Positions 26,903 through 34,894 of a stretch of 64,000 nucleotides of DNA are shown one piece after another. Position 1 is the first letter of the stretch. Each line of letters begins with the position of its first letter. The notes under the pieces are model-generated. The model worked only from the letters and a program-made list of their open reading frames with translations. It was not told the origin of the DNA and did not search any database. This DNA comes from Kitasatospora terrestris (GTDB lineage Bacteria; Actinomycetota; Actinomycetes; Streptomycetales; Streptomycetaceae), in NCBI RefSeq assembly GCF_039542905.1, contig NZ_BAABIS010000001.1:8494001-8558000 (forward strand), given 5' to 3'. A program made the position numbers and the translations under genes.

Positions 26903-27645
26903 TGTCGCTCGATGCCTCCGTCTACATCAGGTCGACCACGCGGGAGATCATCCGCGAGGATCGGGTGGTCGAGCTTCTCGGCCTCTCCGAACCGGACGGC
27001 CGGGGCTGGCGGGACTGCACCGGGCCGACCGGGCTGGGCTTTGCGGTGAACCTGAGCAGCGATCCGGAGGACGTCCTCGGACCTGCGGTCGGCGAAGTCG
27101 GAGTCCCTCTCGACGGTCCGCTGTACTTGCGCCCCTACGAGGTGTACGGGCACGTCACCCTCACCGAACCGGGCTTCCGTGACCGGGCCGAGGCACTGGC
27201 TGCGTTCTGTGACGAGGCGCTCTCCCGGCTCCGGTCGGGGGCGCCCTCCGTGGAGTACCTCGCCGTCCTGGACCGCGCCTATCGGTACGACGCCTTCTTC
27301 GAAGGCGGGAGCCCCGATCAGGCCGAGATCTGGGTGGCGGGGGCAGGAGAGCCGGTCGGCGACGAGAGCTGGGTGAGGTCGCTGGTGCGTGACGCCAGGA
27401 CGGAAGCCCCCCTGCAAGTGAAGGTGTTCCGGGACACTCGGGCCCCACTCGACGGGTACGTGCCGGAGGACTTCTTCAGCGGAGTGGAAGGCGTGGCGGC
27501 CCTCTCTCTCCGCGGCTCCGGGGCCGAGACCTCGGACGCCTACCGGAAGCTGGTCTCCGTGCTGCGCCTGCGCGAGTCGGAATTCGAGCTCGCCCTGGTC
27601 GAGGCCCGCCGGATCAAGCACTACCGCTGCATCGCGGGAGACTGA
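26902..27645 (+). CDS. Probable immunity protein of the Rhs toxin
   Basis: 247 residues from ATG 26902, which overlaps the toxin stop as TGATG, so translation is coupled. It starts MSLDASVYIRSTTREIIRED; other parts are LGLSEPDGRGWRDCTGPTGL, LYLRPYEVYGHVTLTEPGFR and CDEALSRLRSGAPSVEYLAV. There is no signal peptide or membrane helix and the protein is acidic, as usual for cytoplasmic immunity proteins. No named family was recognised; the immunity role rests on position, size and coupling. In-frame ATGs at 26890 and 26896 are alternatives. Confidence 0.65.
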   Translation: MSLDASVYIRSTTREIIREDRVVELLGLSEPDGRGWRDCTGPTGLGFAVNLSSDPEDVLGPAVGEVGVPLDGPLYLRPYEVYGHVTLTEPGFRDRAEALAAFCDEALSRLRSGAPSVEYLAVLDRAYRYDAFFEGGSPDQAEIWVAGAGEPVGDESWVRSLVRDARTEAPLQVKVFRDTRAPLDGYVPEDFFSGVEGVAALSLRGSGAETSDAYRKLVSVLRLRESEFELALVEARRIKHYRCIAGD

Positions 27646-27668
27646 TCGAAGGTTCTGAGACGGCAGTC

Positions 27669-27703
27669 GGCCGGGATCCTGCGGGATCCCGGCCGCCTTT
27701 TTC
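27669..27703 (+). terminator. Rho-independent terminator after the immunity gene
   Basis: GGCCGGGATCC, loop TGCG, GGATCCCGGCC, then GCCTTTTT. A perfect 11-bp stem followed by a T run, 24 bases after the stop. Confidence 0.93.
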
Positions 27704-27718
27704 GTTGCGTCGGCCATC

Positions 27719-27870
27719 GGGCGCTTCGTCCCTGACTCCGAAGGTCGGGTTCCGCGCCAGGTCGGGGTGGTCCCGCCGGTGAGGCGGCGGGTCATGAGGC
27801 CGATCATGGCGACGTGGACCATGGCTTCTGAGCGGGCCGGTAAGGCTTCGTAGCCGCGGGTCGGTCGCCG
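27719..27870 (-). mobile_element. IS5-type transposase 3' remnant, copy 2
   Basis: Minus-strand reading GYEALPARSEAMVHVAMIGL then MTRRLTGGTTPTWRGT, with the end repeat GGGCGCTTCGTCCCTGAC at 27719. It lies directly after the terminator of the Rhs/immunity unit. No other part of the element is present. Confidence 0.75.
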
Positions 27871-28185
27871 GTTGGTGATACGACGGCACCGCCGAGCGCA
27901 TCCACGACGCCCTGCGAGGCAAGGTCGGTGAAGCCGACGGGCCGCGACGCGGAGCCGAGCACGGGGGCTGATCGGCTCGCAGTCCGTGTCCCCGAGCGGG
28001 CGGTGCTGCTGCGCAAGGCGGCCGCCCCGGAGTGACGGCCGGCCGGGTGCGCAGCCGTCCTGCTTGCGCCTCGGCCGGTCAGCCTCGCGGTGGATGTCAC
28101 GCGGCCGGGGCCCGCTCCGTGTACGGATGTGGACCTTGTTAATATGCCCTGCTTGGCACAGCCCCATCTAATCCTTGGATCATTG

Positions 28186-29370
28186 ATGTCACTGCCTCTC
28201 AGCCCCACGCAACGAACCCAGCGGCTGGACTCCCTCACCGGCCTCCGATGGTTCGCGGCGCTGGCGGTGTTCATCTACCACAGCGGGCAGATATGCAAGG
28301 TCCCCTATATCGGGGACTACACCCTCTACGGAGACTCGGGGGTGGCGTTCTTCTTCGTGCTGTCGGGCTTCGTGCTGGCCTGGTCGTTCTCCGACGAGAC
28401 CACGATGCGGGTGTTCTACTGGCGCCGGCTGGTACGCATCTGGCCCGCCCTGGTGGTGAGCGTGGCCTTCGCCTACGTGGCGCTGCACCAGGTGTGGTCG
28501 GTCGCCCGCCAGGACGTGTTCCTCGCCGTGAGCCTGCTGCAGGCATGGCATCCCAACGTGCTGCTGACCGGCAACCCGGTGTCCTGGTCGCTGTCGGCGG
28601 AGGCGTTCTTCTACCTGATCTTCCCCTTCGTCATCCGCCCCATCATCAAGTCCAAGCCGGTCGTCCTGGCCGCGCTGGCCGCGCTGCTGGTCGGCCTGGA
28701 CCTGGGCTTCCGCAAGTGGGCGTTCGACTACTATCTCCCGCACCACAACGACACCTTCCACCTCTTGGTGGTGCTGCGCATTCCGCCGTACCGGGTGCTG
28801 GAGTTCCTGCTCGGCATCGTGGTGGCAGCCGCGATGCTCAGGGGCTGGCGGCCGCGCATTCCGATGAGCGTCGCGCTGCTGCTGGTCGCGGCCGACGTCT
28901 ACGCCATCAAGTGGGCCATGGAGCAGCAACTGCTCGGAATGTTCTGGTGGAACCAGCTGATGACCCCGGCCTTCGCGGTGCTCATCATCTCCGCCGCGGG
29001 GCGAGACCTCGCCGGAAAGCGCTCCGTGTTCCGTTCCCGCTCGCTGGTGGCGCTGGGGACCTGGTCGTACGCCTTCTACCTGATCCACCTCACCGTGATG
29101 AAGTGGCTGGAGCCCCACGTCAAGATGGTGCCGGGCCAGCACTGGCGCAACCTGGTGCCCCTGTGGACCTTCCTGTCCGTGGCGGTCGTGCTGTCGTGGC
29201 TCTGCTACCACTTCATCGAGCATCCCGCGGACAAGTGGCTGCGGCGGATCGGCCCGAAGAACCCCCGCCGCCCTGCCGCGCACGCGGTGGGCGTGCCGAC
29301 CCCGGGCCCGCTGTCCGAACCTCCGATCGCCACCCCGGTGGCCCAGGGGGCAGCCGCAGGAGGCCAGTAG
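28186..29370 (+). CDS. Acyltransferase-3 family membrane protein
   Basis: 394 residues with about ten membrane helices. LDSLTGLRWFAALAVFIYHS near residue 15-35 holds the conserved His of the OafA/acyltransferase-3 family; GVAFFFVLSGFVLAWSFSDE near 55 and NPVSWSLSAEAFFYLIFPF near 130 are further signatures; WSYAFYLIHLTVMKWLEPH near 300 is the typical late helix. It probably O-acylates an extracellular glycan or lipid-linked sugar at the membrane. The start ATG 28186 is chosen because the upstream frame is A/G/P-rich. A stretch near 28135-28160 is A+T-richer and may contain its promoter. Confidence 0.9.
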   Translation: MSLPLSPTQRTQRLDSLTGLRWFAALAVFIYHSGQICKVPYIGDYTLYGDSGVAFFFVLSGFVLAWSFSDETTMRVFYWRRLVRIWPALVVSVAFAYVALHQVWSVARQDVFLAVSLLQAWHPNVLLTGNPVSWSLSAEAFFYLIFPFVIRPIIKSKPVVLAALAALLVGLDLGFRKWAFDYYLPHHNDTFHLLVVLRIPPYRVLEFLLGIVVAAAMLRGWRPRIPMSVALLLVAADVYAIKWAMEQQLLGMFWWNQLMTPAFAVLIISAAGRDLAGKRSVFRSRSLVALGTWSYAFYLIHLTVMKWLEPHVKMVPGQHWRNLVPLWTFLSVAVVLSWLCYHFIEHPADKWLRRIGPKNPRRPAAHAVGVPTPGPLSEPPIATPVAQGAAAGGQ

Positions 29371-29507
29371 ACCCTCAGCCAGCCGCACGCCCTGCACCAC
29401 GACAGCCGACAGGCCGGTACGGCGGTCACAAGAATCCAGGAACGGCAGGAGCTGCAGGCAGCCGCGCCAGGAGCGTCCACCGGCTCATCGGGCAGCCCGG
29501 GTATCCA

Positions 29508-29549
29508 CCACCGCCTGCCGGCACGTGAGCACGTGCCGGCAGGCGGTGG
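29508..29549. terminator. Hairpin after the acyltransferase gene
   Basis: CCACCGCCTGCCGGCACGT, loop GAGC, and the exact complement ACGTGCCGGCAGGCGGTGG: a 19-bp perfect stem 137 bases after the stop. The 29371-29682 gap holds only this feature. Confidence 0.85.
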
Positions 29550-29682
29550 CGTGAGTGGACGGGGCCGCCGAAGCACACCGCGCGGTCTGCCACCGGGCCC
29601 CGCCCCAGGCCGTCCCGCCACCGACGGTCTTCCACCGGCTCTTGGTCTGAAGTGCCTGCATGCCCATCAGCGGGGCGAGGTC

Positions 29683-30693
29683 ATGAGGTATGGAGAATGT
29701 CCGGTGGAAGTGATCGGAACGAGCCGGGAGACGGATGTCCTCCGCGGCTTGGTGACCGACTCCGTGACGGGGTACGAACCGTCGGGCTATGCCGACTGGT
29801 GCTGGATCCTCCACGCGATCTGGGAGCTGGACGACGAGGGGCGTCGTGTTCGCTGGGTCCGTTGGGCGGACCTCGTCTCCGGGGCGGGTCGGGACCTGAG
29901 CCAGTGGGGTCAGACGCTCTCCACGAGGGTTTTCGAGGGCATTCCGACGGAGGGGATGACGAGGCCGGAGACGGTCGCGCCGGATCGCGACAGCTTGACC
30001 GGCTTGATCGAGATTCTCGCGCGGTTCAGCCCTGACGGCCTGGACACCGGGTGTTTCTGGGCGCAGTCTCCGTTGGAGAACATCGGCGAAGCGGTCGAGC
30101 TGCGGCGAGGCCCGCTCGGCGAGGCGGTCCCGTTGCGGGACGGAATCGGCTCCGCCGGCTTTCCGTGCTCGTTTCCTGTCAACTGGTGGCCCGCTGACCG
30201 GTCGTGGTTCGTGTATTCGGACAGCGATCTCTCCGCGACCGAGGTCCACGGTTCGAAGGAGCTCATCGCGGCGATCCTGGCGGATTCCTCGTTCGAGGCG
30301 GTGCGGTACCCGCACGTCTCGGAGCCCGAGGTTTCCGCCCCCGAGTCGGCTCGACTGATCTCTGAACCCAAAAACCCCGGTGGGCCTGCCATCGGCGGGC
30401 CCACAGCTCGCACTGTTCGAGCTCACCGCCGCGCGCTTCCCAGGACGCACCGCGCCGGACGGCGAGGCGATGCTCCTGGAAGACCAGGCCCGCCGCCGCT
30501 GGAACCGCTCCGCGATCCGTTGTGGCCTGGCTGCCCTCGGCCGGGGCCTGAGCCCGTACGGTCTCAGGGGCGTTTCAAAGTCCTGGTGATCACGCGAGTC
30601 CGCAGGTCGTGGCGGTGCGAGGGGTGCGGCCTGGGCCGTCACGAATGCATCGAAGCTTCGGTTGAACGGGGTGACCTTCCCAAGTCGTCCTGA
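29683..30693 (+). CDS. Hypothetical protein with aberrant C-terminal extension
   Basis: From ATG 29683 the reading MRYGECPVEVIGTSRETDVL, GYADWCWILHAIWELDDEGR, LVSGAGRDLSQWGQTLSTRV and WWPADRSWFVYSDSDLSATE looks like one globular cytoplasmic protein of about 230 residues ending near KELIAAILADSSFEAVRYPH. Beyond 30370 the frame runs through a hairpin, a sigma-factor fragment and the left end of an ISAs1 element as Arg/Pro-rich codons, so the native stop has probably been lost. No family recognised; the size and toxin-rich setting would suit an orphan immunity protein, without proof. Confidence 0.55.
   Translation: MRYGECPVEVIGTSRETDVLRGLVTDSVTGYEPSGYADWCWILHAIWELDDEGRRVRWVRWADLVSGAGRDLSQWGQTLSTRVFEGIPTEGMTRPETVAPDRDSLTGLIEILARFSPDGLDTGCFWAQSPLENIGEAVELRRGPLGEAVPLRDGIGSAGFPCSFPVNWWPADRSWFVYSDSDLSATEVHGSKELIAAILADSSFEAVRYPHVSEPEVSAPESARLISEPKNPGGPAIGGPTARTVRAHRRALPRTHRAGRRGDAPGRPGPPPLEPLRDPLWPGCPRPGPEPVRSQGRFKVLVITRVRRSWRCEGCGLGRHECIEASVERGDLPKSS
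30380..30404. terminator. Hairpin, possible terminator
   Basis: GTGGGCCTGCC, loop ATC, GGCGGGCCCAC: an 11-bp stem with one G-T pair. The stem resembles the hairpin at 18155. No T tract follows. Confidence 0.55.
30404..30564 (+). pseudogene. ECF42-type sigma factor fragment
   Basis: Reading QLALFELTAARFPGRTAPDG, EAMLLEDQARRRWNRSAIRC, GLAALGRGLSPYGL. In ECF sigma factors with a DUF6596 extension (ECF42/SigJ-like) the same region reads approximately ALxALMELQASRxxARTDxDGxxVLLxDQDRSRWD...GLAAL. Only about 53 codons remain and the fragment ends exactly at the ISAs1 end, so the gene was cut by that insertion or a linked deletion. Confidence 0.6.
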
Positions 30694-31901
30694 ACCACTG
30701 GAGCTTCGATGTGCCGCCAGTCTGCCACCATCTGCTTGACCAAGTCGCCCTCGCTGGGCGATGTGTCGGGATTGTCGCTGGTGGAACGGCTGCGGGTGCT
30801 GCCCGATCCGCGTCGGCGTCGAGGGGTCCGTCACCCGTGCGTGGCGGTGCTGCTGGTCGCCGCCTCGGCGGTGGTCGCCGGAGCGCGCTCGTATGCGGCC
30901 ATTGGCCAGTGGTCCGCGAACGCCCCGCAGCACGCCCTGGCCCGCCTCGGTGCCCGGGCCGTGGGCGCGTTGGGCGTGCGGATCGCACCGAGTGCCGCCA
31001 CGATCCGGCGGGTCGTCGCCCTGGTCTGCCCCGGCGGCCTGGCCGACCTGACCGGCGCCGATCCCGCCGGCTCGGACTCGGTGGCCGTGGACGGCAAGGC
31101 CACCCGCGGCTCCCGGCACGGCACCTCACCCGCCGCCCACCTGCCGGCCGCGATGACCAGCGACGGCCGCACCGTCACGCAGCTGCGGGTTCCCGGCAAG
31201 ACCAATGAAATCACCTGCTTCGCCGCGCTGTTGGAGCCCTTCGACCTGGCCGGGGTCACCGTCACGGCCGACGCCCTGCACACCCAGCGCGCCCACGCGC
31301 GCTTCCTGGTCGAAGAGAAGAAGGCCCACTACCTGCTGGTGGTCAAGGCCAACCAACCCGAACTCCACCGCTGGCTGCGGTCGCTGCCGTGGAAGGACGT
31401 CACCGCACGCCGCTACGACCGCGAGATCGGCCATGGCCGCAGGGAGACCCGCGTGACCAGGGCTCTCACCGTCACCGATCTCGGCCTGGACTTCCCCCAT
31501 GCCGCCCAGGCCGTTCGCGTCCTGCGCCACCGCACCGACCTCAAGACCGGCGTGGTCAGCCGCCAGACCGTCTACGCGATCACCGACCTGACCTCACAGG
31601 AAGCCTCGCCCCAGCGACTCGGCCGGCTCGCCAGGTCGCAGTGGACCATCGAGAACCGGCTCCACTTCGTCCGCGACGCCACCTTCGCCGAGGACTCCTC
31701 GAAGATCCGTACCGGCCGCGGCCCGGAGAACATGGCGACCCTGCGCAACCTCGCGATCAACATCCTCCGCGCCGCCGGGCACCGCAACATCGCCGCCGGT
31801 ATCCGACACGCCTCCTACGCGCCCTTCACCCGCCCGCTCGACCTGCCGGGCATCATCTGACCAGCGCGATTACAAGATCACAGGACTTTGCAACGGCCCT
31901 G
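30565..31901 (+). mobile_element. ISAs1-family element
   Basis: 1,337 bp with inverted ends CAGGGGCGTTTCAAAGTCCT and CAGGGCCGTTGCAAAGTCCT, continuing (G)TGATC on both sides. The flanks (GTACGGTCT, GGGAAACAA) do not repeat, so no 8-bp target duplication is present. Confidence 0.88.
30709..31860 (+). CDS. ISAs1-family transposase
   Basis: 383 residues. VERLRVLPDPRRRRGVRHPC at the start is the DDE_Tnp_1-associated motif (DPR..RG.RH). SDSVAVDGKATRGSRHGTSP near 125 carries the first Asp, VTVTADALHTQRAHARFLVE near 185 the second, and SQWTIENRLHFVRDATFAED near 310 the Glu in the YREK-like region. The gene is intact. A start a few codons further in is possible because the first 15 residues are poorly conserved in type. 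Confidence 0.92.
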   Translation: MCRQSATICLTKSPSLGDVSGLSLVERLRVLPDPRRRRGVRHPCVAVLLVAASAVVAGARSYAAIGQWSANAPQHALARLGARAVGALGVRIAPSAATIRRVVALVCPGGLADLTGADPAGSDSVAVDGKATRGSRHGTSPAAHLPAAMTSDGRTVTQLRVPGKTNEITCFAALLEPFDLAGVTVTADALHTQRAHARFLVEEKKAHYLLVVKANQPELHRWLRSLPWKDVTARRYDREIGHGRRETRVTRALTVTDLGLDFPHAAQAVRVLRHRTDLKTGVVSRQTVYAITDLTSQEASPQRLGRLARSQWTIENRLHFVRDATFAEDSSKIRTGRGPENMATLRNLAINILRAAGHRNIAAGIRHASYAPFTRPLDLPGII

Positions 31902-32680
31902 GGGAAACAAGGCAAGCGCGGGAATCGACGCGCGACGAAGTGAGAAGCAACTGCCGGCTCCCGGCTGCGCGGAGTGCGGGGCCGGGCTGCGCTCCACCGG
32001 GCTGGGCCGGCACCCGGTCTACTGCGGCCGCTCCTGCTCCTCCAGGGCCTACCGCCGCCGCCGCGAGATGCACCAGCAGGACGCCGTCGCGGATGCCCTC
32101 ATTGCCTCGCGCGTCGAAACAAGCGACACCGGAGCGGCGGGCGACGACCGGTTCCTGGAGCTCGCCGTCGCTGTCTAGCGTAGTGCCGCCCGGTTCCTCG
32201 AGCGCCTGGAGCAGGCCCGTCGCGGCGAGGGCGATGATCCGCGCTGTATCCAGGCGCTGGCCATGCTGGAGACGCAGCTGGAGGGTGCCGCCCAGCGGAT
32301 CCTGCGCCAGGCCGGCTACCTGCGCTACGAGATGGCCACCGCGCGGCTGCGCGCCGAGCGTGGCGCCGCCGGCGCTCCGGCCGCCGAGCTCACTTCCTCG
32401 CGCGTCGAAACTGCAGCTCTGCCCGGCGCCGCCCCGACGGCCGGCACGGGCGCTGCGCACCTTGTTCCGTCGCGCGTCGAATCACCCGCCACGGGCGGCG
32501 ACCCCTCTCCGGCTGTCGAGCGGGGCGGCCCGTTCCTTGTTCTGTTGCGCGTCGAATCATCCGCTGTCGGCGAGACGCCGGTCGCCGAACTCATTTCCTC
32601 GCGCGTTGAATCGCCCGCTTCCGGCGAGGCGCCGGAAGCGGAGCTCACTTCCTCGCGCGTCGAATCGAGTCGTCCTCGAC
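31902..32680 (+). pseudogene. Zinc-finger protein, 5' truncated, with amber codon and SRVE repeats
   Basis: After the ISAs1 end the frame gives PAPGCAECGAGLRSTGLGRH then VYCGRSCSSRAYRRRREMHQ, a four-Cys zinc-binding segment often found at the start of streptomycete small helical proteins. ADALIASRVETSDTGAAGDD follows, then TAG at 32176-32178, and the same frame continues RSAARFLERLEQARRGEGDD and LRQAGYLRYEMATARLRAER. From 32390 to 32667 SSRVE(S/T) recurs five times. The start codon is missing and a frameshift near 32680 leads to the next reading (32745). Probably one decayed gene. Confidence 0.55.
31922..32667. repeat. Interspersed motif CTCGCGCGTCGAA, six direct and one inverted copy
   Basis: The motif (T)TCCTCGCGCGTCGAATC occurs near 32106, 32395, 32465, 32545, 32597 and 32649 with small changes, at 50-290 base spacing. 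The inverse ATCGACGCGCGACGAAGTGA is at 31925. In the coding frame the direct copies read SSRVE(S/T). Confidence 0.75.
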
Positions 32681-32744
32681 TTCGACACCGCACCCGCAAC
32701 GGCTGGCGCTGCTCTGGCAGCAACCGCCCCCGCGGCGCGCTCCG

Positions 32745-33143
32745 GTGTTCGCGCACCCGCCGGTCCGCAGGACGCCGTGTCGTGGGACAGCGGTGCCCGC
32801 TGCGGTCCCGGCGGTTCCCGGGCAGCTGCGCCTGGCGCTCGCCGCCGACTGCACCGCCACCTCTCCGGCCGCCCGCGGCCTCGGCCACCCGACCTCCACC
32901 TGGACCGTCCCCGACACCGACCTCCTGGTCGAGGGCTGGGACTGCGAGCCCGGCGTGTACGCGGTACACCGGACCGACCGGGTCCTGTTCGGCTGGATCG
33001 CCCAGGACACCGGCGGCGGCTGGGCCACCAACATCCAGGGCCGCCAAGTCGTCGACGCCACCGACCGCCGGCCCTGGCTCTCCCGGGACGCCCCCCACGC
33101 CATCTCCCTGCTGCGCGCCGCTCTCGACCGGCTGGCCACCTGA
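32745..33143 (+). CDS. Hypothetical protein, probably the C-terminal domain of the preceding gene
   Basis: 132 residues. After a Pro/Arg-rich start, the conserved-looking domain is LRLALAADCTATSPAARGLG, STWTVPDTDLLVEGWDCEPG, VYAVHRTDRVLFGWIAQDTG, WATNIQGRQVVDATDRRPWL and HAISLLRAALDRLAT. It reads as a small beta-rich domain followed by a helix. The GTG at 32745 may not be a true start, because the frame also joins the end of the SRVE-repeat reading after one frameshift. Function unknown. Confidence 0.5.
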   Translation: MFAHPPVRRTPCRGTAVPAAVPAVPGQLRLALAADCTATSPAARGLGHPTSTWTVPDTDLLVEGWDCEPGVYAVHRTDRVLFGWIAQDTGGGWATNIQGRQVVDATDRRPWLSRDAPHAISLLRAALDRLAT

Positions 33144-33218
33144 GCCACCGCCACCGCCATCGCCTGCGGCCGACGGCCCCGGTGGCCGGGCGGCCGCATC
33201 GTGCGAGGTGTCTTGTCG

Positions 33219-33290
33219 GACGCCGTGCCGGGCGCCGTGCCGGGCGCCGTGCCGGACGCCGTGCCGGGCGCCGTGCCGGGCGCCGTGTGG
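33219..33290. repeat. Six 12-bp tandem repeats
   Basis: Units of G(G/A)CGCCGTGCCG repeat six times, the last ending TGTGG. GGTGTCTTGTCGG flanks the array on both sides. In one frame it would encode AVPGAVPGAVPD. The block lies between the 3' ends of two convergent genes and is probably a non-coding VNTR. Confidence 0.85.
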
Positions 33291-33391
33291 GGTGTCTTGT
33301 CGGTTGTCCTGTTGTGCGCCTGCCGATTCGCCCCGGGGCGCTTACCCGGCGCGTGGCTGCAGTCGGGCTCGCTGGAATGGGTGGGGCCTGG

Positions 33392-34363
33392 TCAGAGCCA
33401 GCCTTTGTGGGTGGCTTTGATGCCGGCTTCGAAGCGGCTGGTGGCGTCGAGGCGTTCCATGATGGAGGCCATGTGGCGGCGGACGGTGCGGGTGGAGATG
33501 CCGAGGCGTTGGCCGGCGGTGTCGTCGGTGGCTCCGGTGCCGAGCAGGCGCAGGAGGTGGCGTTCGGTGGGGGTGAGTCCGGTGTCGGGGTCGCCGGGTT
33601 GGGTGGCGCCGAGGGGGATGGCGGTGTTCCAGGCTTGTTCGAAGAGGTCGGTGAGGGCGGTGAGGATTCCGGGTTCGGTGATGTGGAGGGCGCCTTTTCG
33701 GTTGTCGGTGGGGTCGATGGGGACAAGTGCCTGGGCGCGGTCGGTGATGATGAGTCGTTGGGGGATGGTGGGGGCGGTGCGGACTTCGCCGCCGTGGCTG
33801 AGGAGCCAGTGGGCGTAGGCGGCGGTGTGGGGCTGGTGGCGGGTGGCGTCCTGGTAGAGGGTGCGCATGGCCACGCCGCGGGCGAGGGCTTCGGTGTCGG
33901 CGGGGCGGGAGGCGTGGAGGTCTTCGGGGTGCTGGTTGCCGGGCTGGACGGCGAGGACTTCGAAGGTGGCTGTGCGGCCCATGTGTTCGAGGCGGGCGTG
34001 GATGGCGTCCATGCCGAGGAGGCGTTCGCCGTGGGTGGCGCGGTGTTCGGCGCGGTCGGCGACCATGCGGGTGACCGCGGCGCGTGATGCGGCGAGGGCG
34101 GCCTGGCGGGCGGCGAGGTCGGCCTCCTGGCGGGCGACCATGTCGGCGAGTCCGATGGCGGGGTCGACGGCACGCATCTGCCCGGGGCGGTCGGCGGAGG
34201 CGCGTACGAGCATGAGTGCGCCGAGTTCGTCGAGGCTGTCGTGGACCTGTACGGGGGTGAGTGTGCAGCGGGCGGCCAGGGCGTCGACGCCGTCCTGCGG
34301 GTGGTCGAGCATGGCGCGGTAGACCGCTGCTGCCGTGGTCGACAGGCCGAGTGCTTCAAGCAT
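33392..34363 (-). CDS. LuxR-type regulator with TrmB-like N-terminal domain
   Basis: 323 residues. Residues about 1-65 (MLEALGLSTTAAAVYRAMLD, CTLTPVQVHDSLDELGALML) resemble the winged-helix of TrmB regulators. A helical middle (DMVARQEADLAARQAALAAS) joins a phospholipase-D-like/effector-type region (TATFEVLAVQPGN, GVAMRTLYQDATRHQPHTAA, TIPQRLIITDRAQALVPIDP). Residues about 260-323 (LTPTERHLLRLLGTGATDDT, ISTRTVRRHMASIMERLDAT) are a LuxR/GerE HTH. ATG 34363 is preceded by GGGGGG. Divergent to the secreted-peptide gene at 34754, it is a good candidate for sensing or controlling that peptide; this is inference. Confidence 0.9.
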   Translation of the reverse strand: MLEALGLSTTAAAVYRAMLDHPQDGVDALAARCTLTPVQVHDSLDELGALMLVRASADRPGQMRAVDPAIGLADMVARQEADLAARQAALAASRAAVTRMVADRAEHRATHGERLLGMDAIHARLEHMGRTATFEVLAVQPGNQHPEDLHASRPADTEALARGVAMRTLYQDATRHQPHTAAYAHWLLSHGGEVRTAPTIPQRLIITDRAQALVPIDPTDNRKGALHITEPGILTALTDLFEQAWNTAIPLGATQPGDPDTGLTPTERHLLRLLGTGATDDTAGQRLGISTRTVRRHMASIMERLDATSRFEAGIKATHKGWL

Positions 34364-34753
34364 GGGATCCCCCCGGATCGACGTGACGGTGTCGGCATCC
34401 TTTCAGTACGACCGATTCCCATCAAGATCTTTAATTTGCGCTTCGTCGCAGTTCAGGGGGTATGTCGATGAATTCTGGCGTGTGTGCATATCGCCCTGAA
34501 TGGCCTCTGGTGGGCGCAGGAATAGGCAAGGACTTTCCGGGATACTTCTTGGCGTGTCCTTGTCATGATGTCCGGATGGGGACTGGCCGGTTGGTGACGC
34601 CCTGGATCTCTTTCGCCTGTCCGGGGCGGGCGGCGAAGCTAGTGATCGCCGCCAGGGAGACAGCCCGGAGCGGCAGCCGGACAAGGCGTCAACCGCGGGA
34701 CGCCTCACCGGGAACCGACCACCGTTCTTCGAATTGGCCAGAGGACTCCTGAC
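34364..34753. promoter_or_regulatory. Divergent control region, regulator/peptide
   Basis: 390 bases between divergent starts. The left 130 bases are A+T-rich for this genome (ATCAAGATCTTTAATTTGCG). CAAGGAC at 34528 and GTCCTTG at 34556 form a 7-bp inverted repeat 21 bases apart that could be an operator. A 96-codon frame crosses the region (34462-34752) but has no recognised feature. Confidence 0.45.
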
Positions 34754-34894
34754 ATGATCCGTATCGCCCGGGCCGCCGCGGTCGCCGCTCTCTCCCTGAC
34801 CGCCGCGCTCACCGCGACCGTGGCGGCCACTGCGCCCAGCACGAACGTCTCGACCACCGTGGTGGCCGGCGACAGCCTCGGTTGGGGCGGCTGA
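34754..34894 (+). CDS. 46-residue secreted peptide
   Basis: MIRIARAAAVAALSLTAALT and ATVAATAPSTNVSTTVV form a short N-terminal charge, a hydrophobic core and a Sec cleavage region (A-x-A near residue 25-27). The C terminus is AGDSLGWGG. A mature peptide of about 15-20 residues would end in this small Asp-Ser-Leu-Gly-Trp motif, suggestive of a signalling peptide. Upstream AGAGGAC is a weak ribosome-binding site. It is divergent from a LuxR-type regulator, and its stop overlaps the TTG start of the next gene. Confidence 0.6.
   Translation: MIRIARAAAVAALSLTAALTATVAATAPSTNVSTTVVAGDSLGWGG

Noticed and set aside
32101..33290. CRISPR array from repeated motifs
   Set aside because: Spacing is irregular and units are too short; the 33219 block is a plain tandem repeat with no spacers.
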